Shown: positions 1 through 8,437, counted from the stretch's first letter. The stretch is 35,391 nucleotides of DNA from Rhizobium sp. Q54 (GCA_945860165.1 CAMAPL010000023.1:1-35391), one strand, 5' to 3'. Translations and numbers: made by a program. The notes: generated by a model not told the origin, from the letters alone.

Positions 1-701
1 AGCGCCCGCCCGCGCGGCGCGCCGCAGCCGACAAAGATGGCGTCATAGTCTTCCGCCAGCAATGCCTTCAGCGAGTCGATCTTCTGGCCCAGCTTCAGTT
101 CGGGCTGAAGATCGAGGATGTAATTCACTTCCTCATTCAGCACGGATTCGGGCAGGCGGAATTTGGGAATCTGGGTACGCATCATGCCACCGGCCGCGGC
201 ATCGCCGTCATACAGAACTACGGTGTAGCCCAGCGGCAGTAGGTCGCGCGCCACGGTGAGCGAAGCCGGCCCCGCGCCGATCAGCGCCACGCGCTTGCCG
301 TTTTTCACCGAAGCCGGCGCCGGCATGCGTGCCTTCACATCGTCCTTGTTGTCGGCGGCGACGCGCTTGAGACGGCAGATGGCGACCGGTTCGGCCTTCT
401 TGGTGACTTCCTCCACCCGGCCACGGCGGCAGGCTGGTTCACAGGGTCGGTCGCAGGTGCGTCCCAGCACGCCGGGGAACACATTAGAATGCCAGTTGAC
501 CATATAGGCGTCGGAATAACGCCCGGCCGCGATCATGCGGATATATTCGGGCACCGGCGTGTGCGCCGGACAGGCCCATTGGCAGTCCACCACCTTGTGG
601 AAATAGTCGGGATTGGAAATATCGGTGGGCGCCATGCCCGCTGTTGGCAGACGACTATTCCGCGCGCCCGTAAGGGGCGGTTGCACTTCTGAACTACTCA
701 T
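1..701 (-). CDS. GltD-like NAD(P)/FAD oxidoreductase with N-terminal FeS domain (partial, 3' end outside window)
   Basis: Read on the minus strand from ATG at 701, an open frame of 233 codons runs off the left edge without a stop. Cysteines at about residues 40, 44, 83, 87 and 91 (CQWAC, CDRPCEPAC) match the Fer4_20 double 4Fe-4S domain of glutamate-synthase small-subunit-like proteins. A Rossmann dinucleotide motif, IGAGPAS, follows at about 141-147, then a GGMMRTQIPKFRLP stretch typical of this flavoprotein family. Such proteins move electrons between NAD(P)H, FAD and FeS clusters for a partner oxidoreductase. The partner would lie outside the window, so the substrate is unknown. A second possible start is Met23. 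The gene is divergent from the leader ORF at 989. Family assignment is firm; the exact role is not. Confidence 0.85.
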   Translation of the reverse strand, partial: MSSSEVQPPLTGARNSRLPTAGMAPTDISNPDYFHKVVDCQWACPAHTPVPEYIRMIAAGRYSDAYMVNWHSNVFPGVLGRTCDRPCEPACRRGRVEEVTKKAEPVAICRLKRVAADNKDDVKARMPAPASVKNGKRVALIGAGPASLTVARDLLPLGYTVVLYDGDAAAGGMMRTQIPKFRLPESVLNEEVNYILDLQPELKLGQKIDSLKALLAEDYDAIFVGCGAPRGRA

Positions 702-917
702 ACGCTGACTGCTTCCCCAATGACTGCCCCGGTACGAGACCAACGTCTTCTGGATACTTATTCAGCTAAGTGCGCGGCTGTTGTTGGTCCTAGTGTTCTT
801 TGTTCTTATGCGGCTTATCTGAAAGGGAGAGTCGGCTGCGTTTCCTGCGTGTCATACTAGCGAGGGCGCAGCCTGCGCAAAAGTCCCGTCTGTGGCATGG
901 CGTAATGAGTGTGGAAA

Positions 918-946
918 TTGTCTGTCATTACAGAGTGTTATATTAG
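918..946 (+). promoter_or_regulatory. Candidate sigma70-type promoter of a truncated gene
   Basis: TTGTCT at 918-923 and TATTAG at 941-946 are separated by exactly 17 bases, and each matches 4 of 6 consensus positions. An open frame with a good Shine-Dalgarno site starts at 989, 43 bases after the -10 box. The placement suits the leader ORF that follows. The surrounding 702-988 stretch holds no other gene I can support and presumably also carries the promoter of the divergent oxidoreductase. Confidence 0.35.
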
Positions 947-988
947 ACTGTCGCGGTCAAAAGGCGCGCCAGGCGAAGGGAGAGAGAA

Positions 989-1063
989 ATGAATCGGTCC
1001 TCATATAGGAGAATCTCTGCCGGATTTTTACTGGGCATTCTGTTGATGATCGGCCCTCATTAG
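989..1063 (+). pseudogene. Orphan 5' stub of an exported-protein gene, cut at the IS remnant
   Basis: ATG at 989 follows GGGAGAGAG. It opens a 24-codon frame with arginines followed by a hydrophobic run (AGFLLGILLMIG), as in a signal peptide. It then hits TAG at 1061-1063, exactly where the IS3-family remnant begins. The simplest reading is a secreted or outer-membrane protein gene whose body was lost or displaced by the insertion. The downstream PQQ dehydrogenase has its own start and leader, so it is not obviously the missing body. It could also be a chance short ORF. Confidence 0.4.
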
Positions 1064-1745
1064 GTGGTCCGGGTTGAATGTTAGTGCATTGCTTCCTCCT
1101 TGGCCATTGCCGACTGGATGTGGAGCGTAGCGGAACCGGAAGACGGCAATGGTGGCGTCGCGGTTTCCGGGGCCGGTGGTCGGTAGCCGAGGCTGCTGTG
1201 CGGGCGGATCGTGTTGTAATGCCGCCGCCAGGCCTCGATCAGCACTTTGGCTTCGGCCAGACTGTAAAAGATCTCGCCGTTTAGAAGTTCGTCACGCAGC
1301 AACCCATTGAAGCTTTCGTTATAGCCATTCTACCAGGGCGATGCCGGTGTGATGTAGAGCATCTTCACGTCGACCTGAGCCAACCATTTTTGAACTGAAG
1401 TCGCGATAAACTCCGGTCCATTGTCAGACCTGATATTTTCTGGCCGCCCGCGAGCGATGAACAGCTCCGCCAGGGCTGCCAGAACATCCTCGTGACGAAA
1501 CCGACGCGCAACGACGAGTGCCAGGCATTCTCAGCTGGCCTCGTCGATGATCGTCAGGATCCGGAACTTTCGACCGTCAGGGGTGCGACCCTCGACGAAG
1601 TCATAGGCCCAGACATGCCCCGGATACTCTGGCCGCAGCCGGATGCACGACCCGTCGTTCAGCCATAGCCGCCCCCGCCCGGGTTGCTTTTGCGGCACTT
1701 TCAGGCCCTCGCGCCGCTGGTTCTTTGTTAGGACCGGCGTTTGTG
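1064..1745 (-). mobile_element. IS3-family insertion sequence remnant, 3' half with probable right end
   Basis: The minus strand encodes the C-terminal part of an IS3-family OrfB integrase and ends in a short non-coding stretch (1064-1080), which probably contains the terminal inverted repeat. The other half of the element, with OrfA and the N-terminus of OrfB, is absent: recognisable sequence stops near 1745, just before the PQQ dehydrogenase leader. No matching left terminal repeat or target duplication was found. The element sits between an orphan leader (989-1063) and the PQQ operon, so it probably disrupted or reshaped the 5' region of this locus. Confidence 0.75.
1081..1745 (-). pseudogene. 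IS3-family transposase OrfB fragment with two in-frame stops
   Basis: One minus-strand frame reads through REGLKVPQKQ, WAYDFVEGRTPDGRKF, RSDNGPEF, NGYNESFNG and RPHSSLGYRPPAP. These are landmarks of the DDE (rve) integrase core, with Asp in WAYDF, Asp in RSDNGPEF and Glu in NESFNG. Two stops interrupt it: TGA in DEAS*ECLALVV near 1530, where an Arg codon is usual, and TAG in SPW*NGYNES near 1331, where Glu or Gln is usual. The N-terminal helix-turn-helix half is missing. Product: DNA transposition enzyme, inactive as read. Both stops could be single-base changes, so this looks like ordinary decay. Confidence 0.85.
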
Positions 1746-1804
1746 TTTAAGCTTGGCCACGGCCGGCGCGAGCAAGAATCGGCTTTTTCGCTTGGGAGGG
1801 GACT

Positions 1805-3673
1805 TTGCCGAAGATCAACACGCGCATCCGCACAGTGATGGTTGGATTGCTGGGAAGCCTGCTATTCGCCGGCGCCCAGGCCACGCCGCAGGATGACTGG
1901 CCCAATTACGGCCGCGACCCGGGCGGCGCGCGATATTCGCCCCTGACCCAGATCACGCCTGCCAATGTGACCAGTCTGAAGGTGGCGTGGAAATACGACC
2001 TGAAGCCGGCCGGCGCGGCGCGCGACGCGGCCTCCCAGACCACGCCGCTGGTGATCGACGGCGTACTGTATCTCGCTAATCCTTACGGAAAAATCCAGGC
2101 GCTAGACGGCGTGACGGGTAAGGAAATCTGGTCTTACACATTGCCGGACAATCTGCGGCCCAACACGCGCGGCCTGGCCTACTGGCCCGGCGACGGCAAG
2201 GACGATCCGCGGCTGATCTTCGCCACCCCCAACGGCAAGCTGATGGCGGTGAATGCGAAGACCGGCAAGGCCGCCGAAAGCTTCGGCGACAAGGGCGCGG
2301 TCAATCTGCGCACGCCCGAGATCATGCGCGGCTTTGCCGACCGGCCCTATGCCATGAGCTCGGCGCCGCTGATCTACAAGAATCTGGTGATGACCGGCGG
2401 GGCGTTGGGCGAAATCCCCAAGGGGCCGTCCGGCGCGGTGCGCGCCTGGGATGTGCGCACCGGCAAGCTGGTCTGGACCTTCGATGCCGTGCCGAAGAAA
2501 GGCGAACCCGGCTATGACACCTGGGCGCCCGGCTCCACGGAAAATCGCGCCGGCGTCAATGTCTGGGGCCTGATGAATGTCGATGCCGAACGCGGCATCG
2601 CCTATCTGCCCTTCGGCGCGCCCGCGTCGGACCGCTATGGTGGCGACCGCCACGGCACCAACCTGTTCAGCGGCTCGCTGGTGGCGGTCAATGCCGCGAC
2701 CGGCAAGTATCTCTGGCACTTCCAGCTAGTCCATCACGACATCTGGGATCACGACCTGGACACGCCGCCGCTGCTGATGACCGTCCGCAAGAACGGCCGC
2801 AGCATTCCCGCCGTGGCGACCATGACTAAGAGCGCCTATCTCTTCATCCTGGACCGTGTCACCGGCAAGCCGATCTATGACGTGAAAGAAGTGCCGGTCC
2901 CGGCCAGCACCGTGACTGGTGAACAGGCCTGGCCGACCCAGCCCATGCCGGTGAAGCCGCCGCCTTTGGCGCGCCAGCACTTCACGGCGGCGACCGACAT
3001 CGCCACCGTGACGCCCGAGCACAAGGCGTTTTGCGAGAAGCTGATCAAGGACAAGAAGCTGCACGACAGCATCGCCTATTCGCCGCTTACCATGGATTCG
3101 CGGATCGCGCGTTTCCCGGGCAGCGGCGGCGGCCCGGAATGGGGCGGCGGCAGCTTTGACGCCAAGCTCGGCTATTACATAGTTAATACCCATGACATGG
3201 GCAGCATCGAAATGGTCGAAAAGAAAAAGGAAGGCCATTGGGGCTCCGCCGACGGCCCGGACAGCTTCTTCATCGATGAAGACAAGAAGCTGATGTGCCA
3301 GACCCCGCCCTGGGGCACCCTGTATGCGATCAACGTCAATAACGGCGACATCGCCTGGAGCAAGACCTTTGGTGTCACCGACAGCCTGCCGGAAGCGGTG
3401 CGCAACACCGGCCGGCCCAGCATCGGCGGGCCGATCAGCACCGCCAGCGGTCTGACCTTCATTGCCGCCACCGACGACAGCCGTTTCCGCGCCTATGAAA
3501 GCGCCACCGGCAAGGAAGTCTGGACCTACAAGATGGAGTTGTCGGCGCATGCCACGCCGATGACCTATCGCGGCAAGGACGGCAAACAGTATGTGGCGAT
3601 CGTCGCCACCGGCGGATCGTTCATCAGGAGTCCGACAGGTCCGGGCAGCCTGATGGTGTTCGCGCTGCCATAG
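1805..3673 (+). CDS. PQQ-dependent dehydrogenase, eight-bladed propeller, periplasmic
   Basis: The 622-residue protein starts at TTG 1805, five to six bases after GGGAGGGG. This start gives a complete Sec leader (VMVGLLGSLLFAGAQA) and beats the internal ATG in Shine-Dalgarno quality. The mature part opens with DWPNYGRDPGGARYSPLTQI, the standard start of glucose/quinate-type quinoproteins. Propeller repeats of the TGKxxW kind recur throughout. HHDIWDHDLD at 310-319 carries the aspartate that serves as general base in membrane glucose dehydrogenase, and TKSAYLFILDR matches the PQQ-contacting lysine region. There is no CxxCH haem site, unlike the paralogue at 15758-17836. It should oxidise a sugar, polyol or cyclic alcohol in the periplasm and needs an outside electron acceptor. 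It is first in an operon of exported proteins. The substrate cannot be read from sequence. Confidence 0.9.
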   Translation: MPKINTRIRTVMVGLLGSLLFAGAQATPQDDWPNYGRDPGGARYSPLTQITPANVTSLKVAWKYDLKPAGAARDAASQTTPLVIDGVLYLANPYGKIQALDGVTGKEIWSYTLPDNLRPNTRGLAYWPGDGKDDPRLIFATPNGKLMAVNAKTGKAAESFGDKGAVNLRTPEIMRGFADRPYAMSSAPLIYKNLVMTGGALGEIPKGPSGAVRAWDVRTGKLVWTFDAVPKKGEPGYDTWAPGSTENRAGVNVWGLMNVDAERGIAYLPFGAPASDRYGGDRHGTNLFSGSLVAVNAATGKYLWHFQLVHHDIWDHDLDTPPLLMTVRKNGRSIPAVATMTKSAYLFILDRVTGKPIYDVKEVPVPASTVTGEQAWPTQPMPVKPPPLARQHFTAATDIATVTPEHKAFCEKLIKDKKLHDSIAYSPLTMDSRIARFPGSGGGPEWGGGSFDAKLGYYIVNTHDMGSIEMVEKKKEGHWGSADGPDSFFIDEDKKLMCQTPPWGTLYAINVNNGDIAWSKTFGVTDSLPEAVRNTGRPSIGGPISTASGLTFIAATDDSRFRAYESATGKEVWTYKMELSAHATPMTYRGKDGKQYVAIVATGGSFIRSPTGPGSLMVFALP

Positions 3674-3710
3674 CCACAAGAAGCCTTCAAAAAATCAGCA
3701 GGAGAAACAC

Positions 3711-4889
3711 ATGACCGATACCTTCAAGAGCAAACTGTCCCGCCGTGGCTTGTTACAGACATCGGGCGGCGCCTTGCTGGCTGGTGCGGCCGGCTTGCCG
3801 GCAATGGCGCAGCAGGGGCCGAACGCGCCCTATTCGCCCACTCCCAACAAACGCGTTGGCCAGCCGCAGGAAGGCCCCGACACCCCCAAGCTCACTGTCT
3901 ACATGAACGATATGCTGGATGATGCGGAGGCGATCCGCATCAAGCAGCTCGGCATCAACTGGATCGACGCCTCGGCCGTGCCGGCACAGCCTTGGGGCAC
4001 GGATTATCTGCAGCCGCGGGTCGATGCGCTGAAGAAACACGGCATGCATCTCGGTATCCTGATGATCCGCTGGTCCTACCAGGGCGGCCTTGATCCCGAA
4101 ATGAACAAGATCGTGCGTGGCCTGCCGGGCCGTGATGAGGAGATCGGCAAGATCAAGCAGACCATCGTCAACATGGGAAAGCTGGGCATTCCGGTTTTGG
4201 AATGGAATTTCTACACCCACCGTGCCACTGACGGGTACAGGCAGGTGCCCGGCCGCGGTGGCGCCGGCTATTCGGATTTCAACTATGACCGCATGAAGGA
4301 CCTGCCTCCGCTTCCAGCAGACGGTGCGACCCAAAATTATGAAGATACCTGGAAGAACCTGACCTACTTCCTGAAGGAAGTGATTCCGGTGGCAGAAAAA
4401 AACAATGTGGTCATGTCCGTGCATGCCAACGATCCGCCGTCGCCGATGAGCCGCGGTTCGGCTCAGGTCCTCAATAGTTTCTCGGATTGGAAGCGGTTGG
4501 TCGAGACAGTAAATTCGCCCTCCAACACCATGACCTGGGATTGCGGCGTCACCCGCGAGCTGGGCGAGGACCCGGTCGTGGTGGGCAACTGGCTCGCCTC
4601 GCGCAATCGCATCGGCCAGGTGCATTTCCGCAATGTGATCATGCGCAAGCCGCGCTTGGATTATGTCGAAACCTTCCCCGACGATGGCGACATCGACATG
4701 TATGAAGTGATGAAGGTCCTGGTGCGCAACAACTACAAGCGCTTGATCTTCCCCGAGCATCCGCGCGCCATGGATACCGACAAATTGCTTCCGCGGGAGG
4801 CGCAGAGCACCAATTCCGGCTGGGCCTATAATGTGGGCCATTGCCGGGCGATGCTGCAGATCGCCTTGCGTGAACTGCGCGGCATGTAA
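3711..4889 (+). CDS. Tat-exported mannonate dehydratase-like TIM-barrel protein
   Basis: The 392-residue protein begins 37 bases after the PQQ gene with an AGGAG site. LSRRGLLQTSGGALLAG (9-25) is a clear twin-arginine leader, cleaved near AMAQ at about 34. The body resembles UxuA mannonate dehydratase: MSVHANDPP (His238, compare IHPDDPP), WDCGVTRE (Cys278), QVHFRNV (His305) and DGDIDMYEVMKVL near the end. The His/Cys/His set matches metal ligands of that family. UxuA removes water from D-mannonate to give 2-keto-3-deoxygluconate and is normally cytoplasmic, so export is unusual. FPEHP near 358 fits a related xylose-isomerase-like barrel. I infer a sugar-acid dehydratase or isomerase acting on the product of the PQQ dehydrogenase. 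The exact reaction is unproven. Confidence 0.75.
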   Translation: MTDTFKSKLSRRGLLQTSGGALLAGAAGLPAMAQQGPNAPYSPTPNKRVGQPQEGPDTPKLTVYMNDMLDDAEAIRIKQLGINWIDASAVPAQPWGTDYLQPRVDALKKHGMHLGILMIRWSYQGGLDPEMNKIVRGLPGRDEEIGKIKQTIVNMGKLGIPVLEWNFYTHRATDGYRQVPGRGGAGYSDFNYDRMKDLPPLPADGATQNYEDTWKNLTYFLKEVIPVAEKNNVVMSVHANDPPSPMSRGSAQVLNSFSDWKRLVETVNSPSNTMTWDCGVTRELGEDPVVVGNWLASRNRIGQVHFRNVIMRKPRLDYVETFPDDGDIDMYEVMKVLVRNNYKRLIFPEHPRAMDTDKLLPREAQSTNSGWAYNVGHCRAMLQIALRELRGM

Positions 4890-4921
4890 GCATAGACATT
4901 CCAACGCCAAGGAGAAACGAA

Positions 4922-5935
4922 ATGAATCAAGACCGTCGCAGCATGATCACTGGGCTCGGCGCCGGAGCGGCCGCGCTGGCCTCTACAGGGCAAGCCCAGG
5001 CGCAACAGGCGGCGCGCGGCATGCCGACCAACCAGCGCCCGCTGAAAGAGATCGACATCACCAATATCGTCACGGCGAACGGCCTGGGCCTGGGCGTGAA
5101 GACTGCGCGCGGCGTGCTGGACGTCGCCGGTGTGGAGCGGGACCGCAAGATCGGCCTGCCGACCAAGGCTATCGATGTGATCAGTGGCCGTGGCAACCTG
5201 GAGGCCCTGGGCCTGCTGCTGGCCAACGGCGCGGCGGGCGCGCCGGCTGGTCGCCTGATCCCAGAAGGCCAGGTGCGCTTCGGCAACATCGTCGAAAACC
5301 CGGGCAAGATCCTGTGCGTCGGGCTCAACTACGCGGCCCACGCCGCGGAGGGTGGCAGCAAGCCCCCCAAGGAGCCGATCATGTTCAGCAAGTTCAATAG
5401 CGCGTTGAACCACCACAACGGTACCATCCCGGTCAGCAAGTCTACAGCGCCGCCCAAGTGGGACTATGAGGCCGAACTGGTGCTAGTGATGAGCAAGGGA
5501 GGCCGCGATATCCCGGAAGCCAGCGCCCTGGACCATGTCTATGGCTATGCCAGCGGAAACGACTTCACCAACCGCGACCTGCAGCGCCGCTCGGCGCAGT
5601 GGTTGTTGGGCAAGAGCACGGACGGTTCTGGGCCGTTCGGCCCCTGGCTGGTCAGCGCCGATCAGGTGGACGTCAACAACCTCAACATGAAGATGCTCGT
5701 CAACGGCGAGGTCCGCCAGGACACCAATACCCGCCTGATGATCTTCAACTGCGCCCAGATCATCTCCTACTGTTCGAAGGCCTTCGCACTCGAAGTGGGA
5801 GACGTGATTTTCACCGGCACCTGTGAAGGCGTGATCAGCGGATACCCGCCGGATAAGCAGGTCTGGCTCAAACCGGGGGACAAGATGGTGACCTCGATCG
5901 AGAAGATCGGCGACCTCCACGTCACCCTGAGCTAA
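4922..5935 (+). CDS. Exported fumarylacetoacetate hydrolase (FAH) family protein
   Basis: The 337-residue protein has an AAGGAG site eight bases before its ATG. Residues 1-28 (MNQDRRSMITGLGAGAAALA, then QAQAQ) form a Tat-like leader with RRSM. The catalytic domain shows GLNYAAHA (134-141), metal-ligand candidates Glu183 and Glu185 in DYEAEL, Asp214 in GNDFTNRD, Lys231 in LLGKSTDG and GDVIFTGT at 293-300. These are hallmarks of FAH-family hydrolases, decarboxylases and 2-keto-3-deoxy sugar acid hydrolases. The family is normally cytosolic, and export beside an exported UxuA-like protein suggests two consecutive periplasmic steps. A 2-keto-3-deoxy or diketo acid substrate is a reasonable guess. 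Aromatic ring-cleavage products are the main alternative. Confidence 0.85.
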   Translation: MNQDRRSMITGLGAGAAALASTGQAQAQQAARGMPTNQRPLKEIDITNIVTANGLGLGVKTARGVLDVAGVERDRKIGLPTKAIDVISGRGNLEALGLLLANGAAGAPAGRLIPEGQVRFGNIVENPGKILCVGLNYAAHAAEGGSKPPKEPIMFSKFNSALNHHNGTIPVSKSTAPPKWDYEAELVLVMSKGGRDIPEASALDHVYGYASGNDFTNRDLQRRSAQWLLGKSTDGSGPFGPWLVSADQVDVNNLNMKMLVNGEVRQDTNTRLMIFNCAQIISYCSKAFALEVGDVIFTGTCEGVISGYPPDKQVWLKPGDKMVTSIEKIGDLHVTLS

Positions 5936-5954
5936 CCAACCCTTGGGTGAGGCT

Positions 5955-6704
5955 ATGAAAAAAGTCATTGTTCTTTTCTTGTCCGCCTTCCTTGCGCTTA
6001 TGACAGGTGCGCCCGTACTGGCGCAGGCTGAGCGGGCCGATCTTGCCCCCATCCCGACCCACGAGGTGCGTCGCGCCAGAATTGCTCCTCGCATCGATGG
6101 CAACCTCGACGATGCCGCCTGGCAAGCGGCCAAGCCGGTGGTCTTCGTTTTCCCCTGGGCCGATCAGACCGGCAAGAAGCAGAAGACCGTGGCTCGTCTG
6201 ACCTGGGATAACGACAACCTCTATGTCGCCTACGCGTGTGACGATAGCGACATCACTGCGGTGCATACCCAGCCGGATGACCCCACCTACAAAGACGATG
6301 CCGTCGAAATCTTCATTGCTCCGCCTGGCGTCAAGAACCTGTATCTGGGCCTTGAAATGAATGCCCGCGCTGTCTTGTATGACTATCTCTACCCATTTCC
6401 ACAGCGCTTGATAAAAAAGTACGATCTGCGGGGCGTGCAAGTGGCCGTTTCGATCAAGGGCACGCTCAATATTACAGGAGACCAGGACCAGGGTTGGAAC
6501 CTCGAAGTGGCGATTCCCTGGCGCTCGTTTACGGATCTGGCGGATAACCCTGTCCCCAAGATCGGTGACCGCTGGATCGCGAACATGAATCGTTGGGATG
6601 GCACGGAACCCAACCGCCGGCTTTCCCAATGGTCGGATTCGGGCATGTTGAAGCCGAACCCGCATTTTCCGGACCGGTTCGGCCAGCTGTTATTTGTGGA
6701 ATAG
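5955..6704 (+). CDS. Secreted carbohydrate-binding family 9-like protein
   Basis: ATG 5955 is preferred over the upstream TTG at 5943 because GGTGAGG lies just before it and the leader MKKVIVLFLSAFLALMTGAPVLAQ then starts cleanly. The result is 249 residues. The mature part has IAPRIDGNLDDAAWQAA, LTWDNDNLYVAYACDDSDI, DDAVEIFIAPPG, GWNLEVAIPW and FGQLLFVE. These are the landmarks of CBM9-like, DOMON-related beta-sandwiches that bind sugars or haem. It is last in the operon, with a gap of 19 bases after the FAH gene. It may be a periplasmic sugar-binding or electron-transfer accessory for the dehydrogenase and dehydratase. No catalytic residues are evident. Confidence 0.8.
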   Translation: MKKVIVLFLSAFLALMTGAPVLAQAERADLAPIPTHEVRRARIAPRIDGNLDDAAWQAAKPVVFVFPWADQTGKKQKTVARLTWDNDNLYVAYACDDSDITAVHTQPDDPTYKDDAVEIFIAPPGVKNLYLGLEMNARAVLYDYLYPFPQRLIKKYDLRGVQVAVSIKGTLNITGDQDQGWNLEVAIPWRSFTDLADNPVPKIGDRWIANMNRWDGTEPNRRLSQWSDSGMLKPNPHFPDRFGQLLFVE

Positions 6705-6715
6705 CCTTTGGTTGG

Positions 6716-7137
6716 CTAGCCGAAGACTGCGCCCCACATTCCAGCCGCGGCTGGTGGAGAGGAGTAACTTAGAGGCCCGCGAATGTCCGCTTTTGGCAAC
6801 GCAAAGCGGACATGGCACGAACTGCCATCGAGAATTTCGACGGTACGCCAGGTTTCGTCCCGGAAATGATTCACCACTGGCGGGTGGGCGAAGAAATGTC
6901 CGACCACCGCCCGCCACTTGGTGAAATTGTCCGATTGCTTGAAGACAATCGTGTGGTCCTCCAGCGTCTGCCACCACACCACCAGAATGAAACTGTCGGG
7001 CGCCTCGATGCCCTGGCGCATTTCCAATTTGTGGAAGCCCTTTGACATCTCGATGAATTGCCACCCTCAGCGAAAGCAGCCCGGAACTGTTCGGCCTGGC
7101 CGGGGTAAATGGAAAAGACAGCGGTCTCAAGGATCAT
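6716..7137 (-). pseudogene. Frameshifted antibiotic-biosynthesis-monooxygenase (ABM) domain gene
   Basis: The ATG at 7137 overlaps the stop of the MFS gene in an ATGA. It begins MILETAVFSIYPGQAEQFRAAF, the usual start of small ABM ferredoxin-like-fold proteins. After about 26 codons the frame is lost, and the rest (FIEMSKGFHKLEMRQGI, SFILVVWWQTLEDHT, HFFAHPPVVNHF) continues one frame over, so one base is missing near 7050-7060. The second part also runs about 40 codons past the normal family end, through a hairpin at 6784-6812, suggesting the 3' end is altered too. Family members are oxygenases or unknown accessory enzymes. It is a pseudogene or a sequencing error. Confidence 0.7.
6784..6812. 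repeat. Perfect 10-bp inverted repeat between convergent genes
   Basis: TGTCCGCTTT (6784-6793) and AAAGCGGACA (6803-6812) are perfect inverted arms around a nine-base loop. The hairpin lies about 80 bases after the CBM9-like stop and inside the overlong tail of the ABM pseudogene. It lacks a long T-run on either strand. It may be a bidirectional transcription-stop hairpin or a copy of a short dispersed palindromic repeat. Confidence 0.5.
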
Positions 7138-8426
7138 GTCTGCTTTCCTTGCGGCGCATCCCATTTCAGGCGCATCAGGACAAAGCTGAGCGCCGCCGAG
7201 ATCGCGGCGCAACCCGCCATCAGATAGAGGCCGGACGAGAAATCCGTGCCGCCGCCGCGTGCGGTGGCGCCGACGATAAAGGGCCCCAAAAATCCGCCCA
7301 GATTGCCCACCGCATTGATGGCGGCGATGCCGGCTGCCGCGGCCATGCCGCTCAGCATCAACGGCGGTAGCGACCAGAACACCACGGCCTGCGCGTAAAG
7401 GCCGATGGCGGCGATAGAAATCACCACCAGCGCCCAGACCGATGCGCCGAGAAAGGCGCTCAAGGCAAGGCCCGCCGCGGCGACCAGCATGGCGATGATG
7501 GTGTGCCAGTGCCGTTCATTGTGCCGGTCGGAATGCCAGCCCCACACCACCGCCCCGGTCGCGGCGACCAGGAAGGGAATGGTGGCGGCAAAGCCGACCT
7601 GGGTGTTGGAAAGTCCCGCGCCGCTGAGGATCAGCGGCAGGAACAGGCTGACGCCATACATCGCCATGTTGCGGGTGAGGTAGATCGCCGACAGCAATCC
7701 GGCGCGCCGGTTCATGATGGCGCCAAGCTGCGCCAGCACGCCGCCATGCTGACCCCGCCCGCCCTCGACCTGCCGCTCCAGCCAGGTGCACTCCTCCGCC
7801 GTCAGCCAGCGCGCATCACGCGGCCGGTCGGGCAGATTGCGCAGGACATAAAATCCCAGCAGCACCGCCGGGACCGCTTCGACGACGAACATCATTTGCC
7901 AGCCCGTCAGGCCCAAGGCGCCGTTCAGGGCGAGCAGCGGTACCGACAGCATGCCTGCCACCGCATTGCCCATGGGCGCGGCAAAGAAGAACACCGCCGT
8001 GGCGCGGGCGCGATAGCCAGCGGGAAACCAGTAGGTGATGTAGAGCACCAGGCCGGGCACGAAGCCCGCTTCGGCAGCGCCCAGCAGGAACCGCACCGCC
8101 AGGAAACTGTTATGCCCCACCACCAGCGCCATCATGCCCGATATCAGGCCCCAGGTGATCATGATGCGCGCGATCCAGCGGCGCGCGCCGACCCGTTCCA
8201 GGATCAGGTTGCTGGGAATTTCAAAGGCGAAATAGGCGATGAAGAAAATGCCTGCGCCCCAGGCATAATCCATTACCGTCAGGCCCAGGTCGCGATTCAT
8301 GGTGAGCGCGGCAAAGCTCACATTGACTCGGTCCAGCTGGTTGATCAGGAACATCAGGGCCATCAGCGGCGGCAGCCGCCACATGACCTTGCGCATGGTG
8401 CGCCGTTCCAGCTCGGCATCCGTCAT
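7134..8426 (-). CDS. MFS transporter, anion:cation symporter (ACS) type
   Basis: The 430-residue polytopic inner-membrane protein has about 12 hydrophobic segments. Family motifs include LINQLDRVNVSFAALTMNRDLGL near the start, GIFFIAYFAFEIPSNLILERVGARRWIARIMITWG, RFLLGAAEAGFVPGLVLYITYWFPAGYRARA and a cytoplasmic loop with NLPDRPRDARWLTAEE. These are standard for ACS carriers of organic acids such as tartrate, galactarate/glucarate, phthalate or hydroxyphenylacetate. The start has no strong Shine-Dalgarno site and lies 11 bases after the upstream dehydrogenase stop, so coupling is likely. Its own stop overlaps the ABM gene start by four bases. Substrate inferred: an acid handled by the neighbouring lactonase-like and GarR-like enzymes. 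Confidence 0.9.
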   Translation of the reverse strand: MTDAELERRTMRKVMWRLPPLMALMFLINQLDRVNVSFAALTMNRDLGLTVMDYAWGAGIFFIAYFAFEIPSNLILERVGARRWIARIMITWGLISGMMALVVGHNSFLAVRFLLGAAEAGFVPGLVLYITYWFPAGYRARATAVFFFAAPMGNAVAGMLSVPLLALNGALGLTGWQMMFVVEAVPAVLLGFYVLRNLPDRPRDARWLTAEECTWLERQVEGGRGQHGGVLAQLGAIMNRRAGLLSAIYLTRNMAMYGVSLFLPLILSGAGLSNTQVGFAATIPFLVAATGAVVWGWHSDRHNERHWHTIIAMLVAAAGLALSAFLGASVWALVVISIAAIGLYAQAVVFWSLPPLMLSGMAAAAGIAAINAVGNLGGFLGPFIVGATARGGGTDFSSGLYLMAGCAAISAALSFVLMRLKWDAPQGKQT

Positions 8427-8437
8427 AGCGGGCGCGC

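Noticed and set aside
3753-4910. 385-codon minus-strand frame opposite the UxuA-like gene
   Set aside because: No ribosome site or family motif; the sense strand encodes a clear Tat-exported barrel protein.
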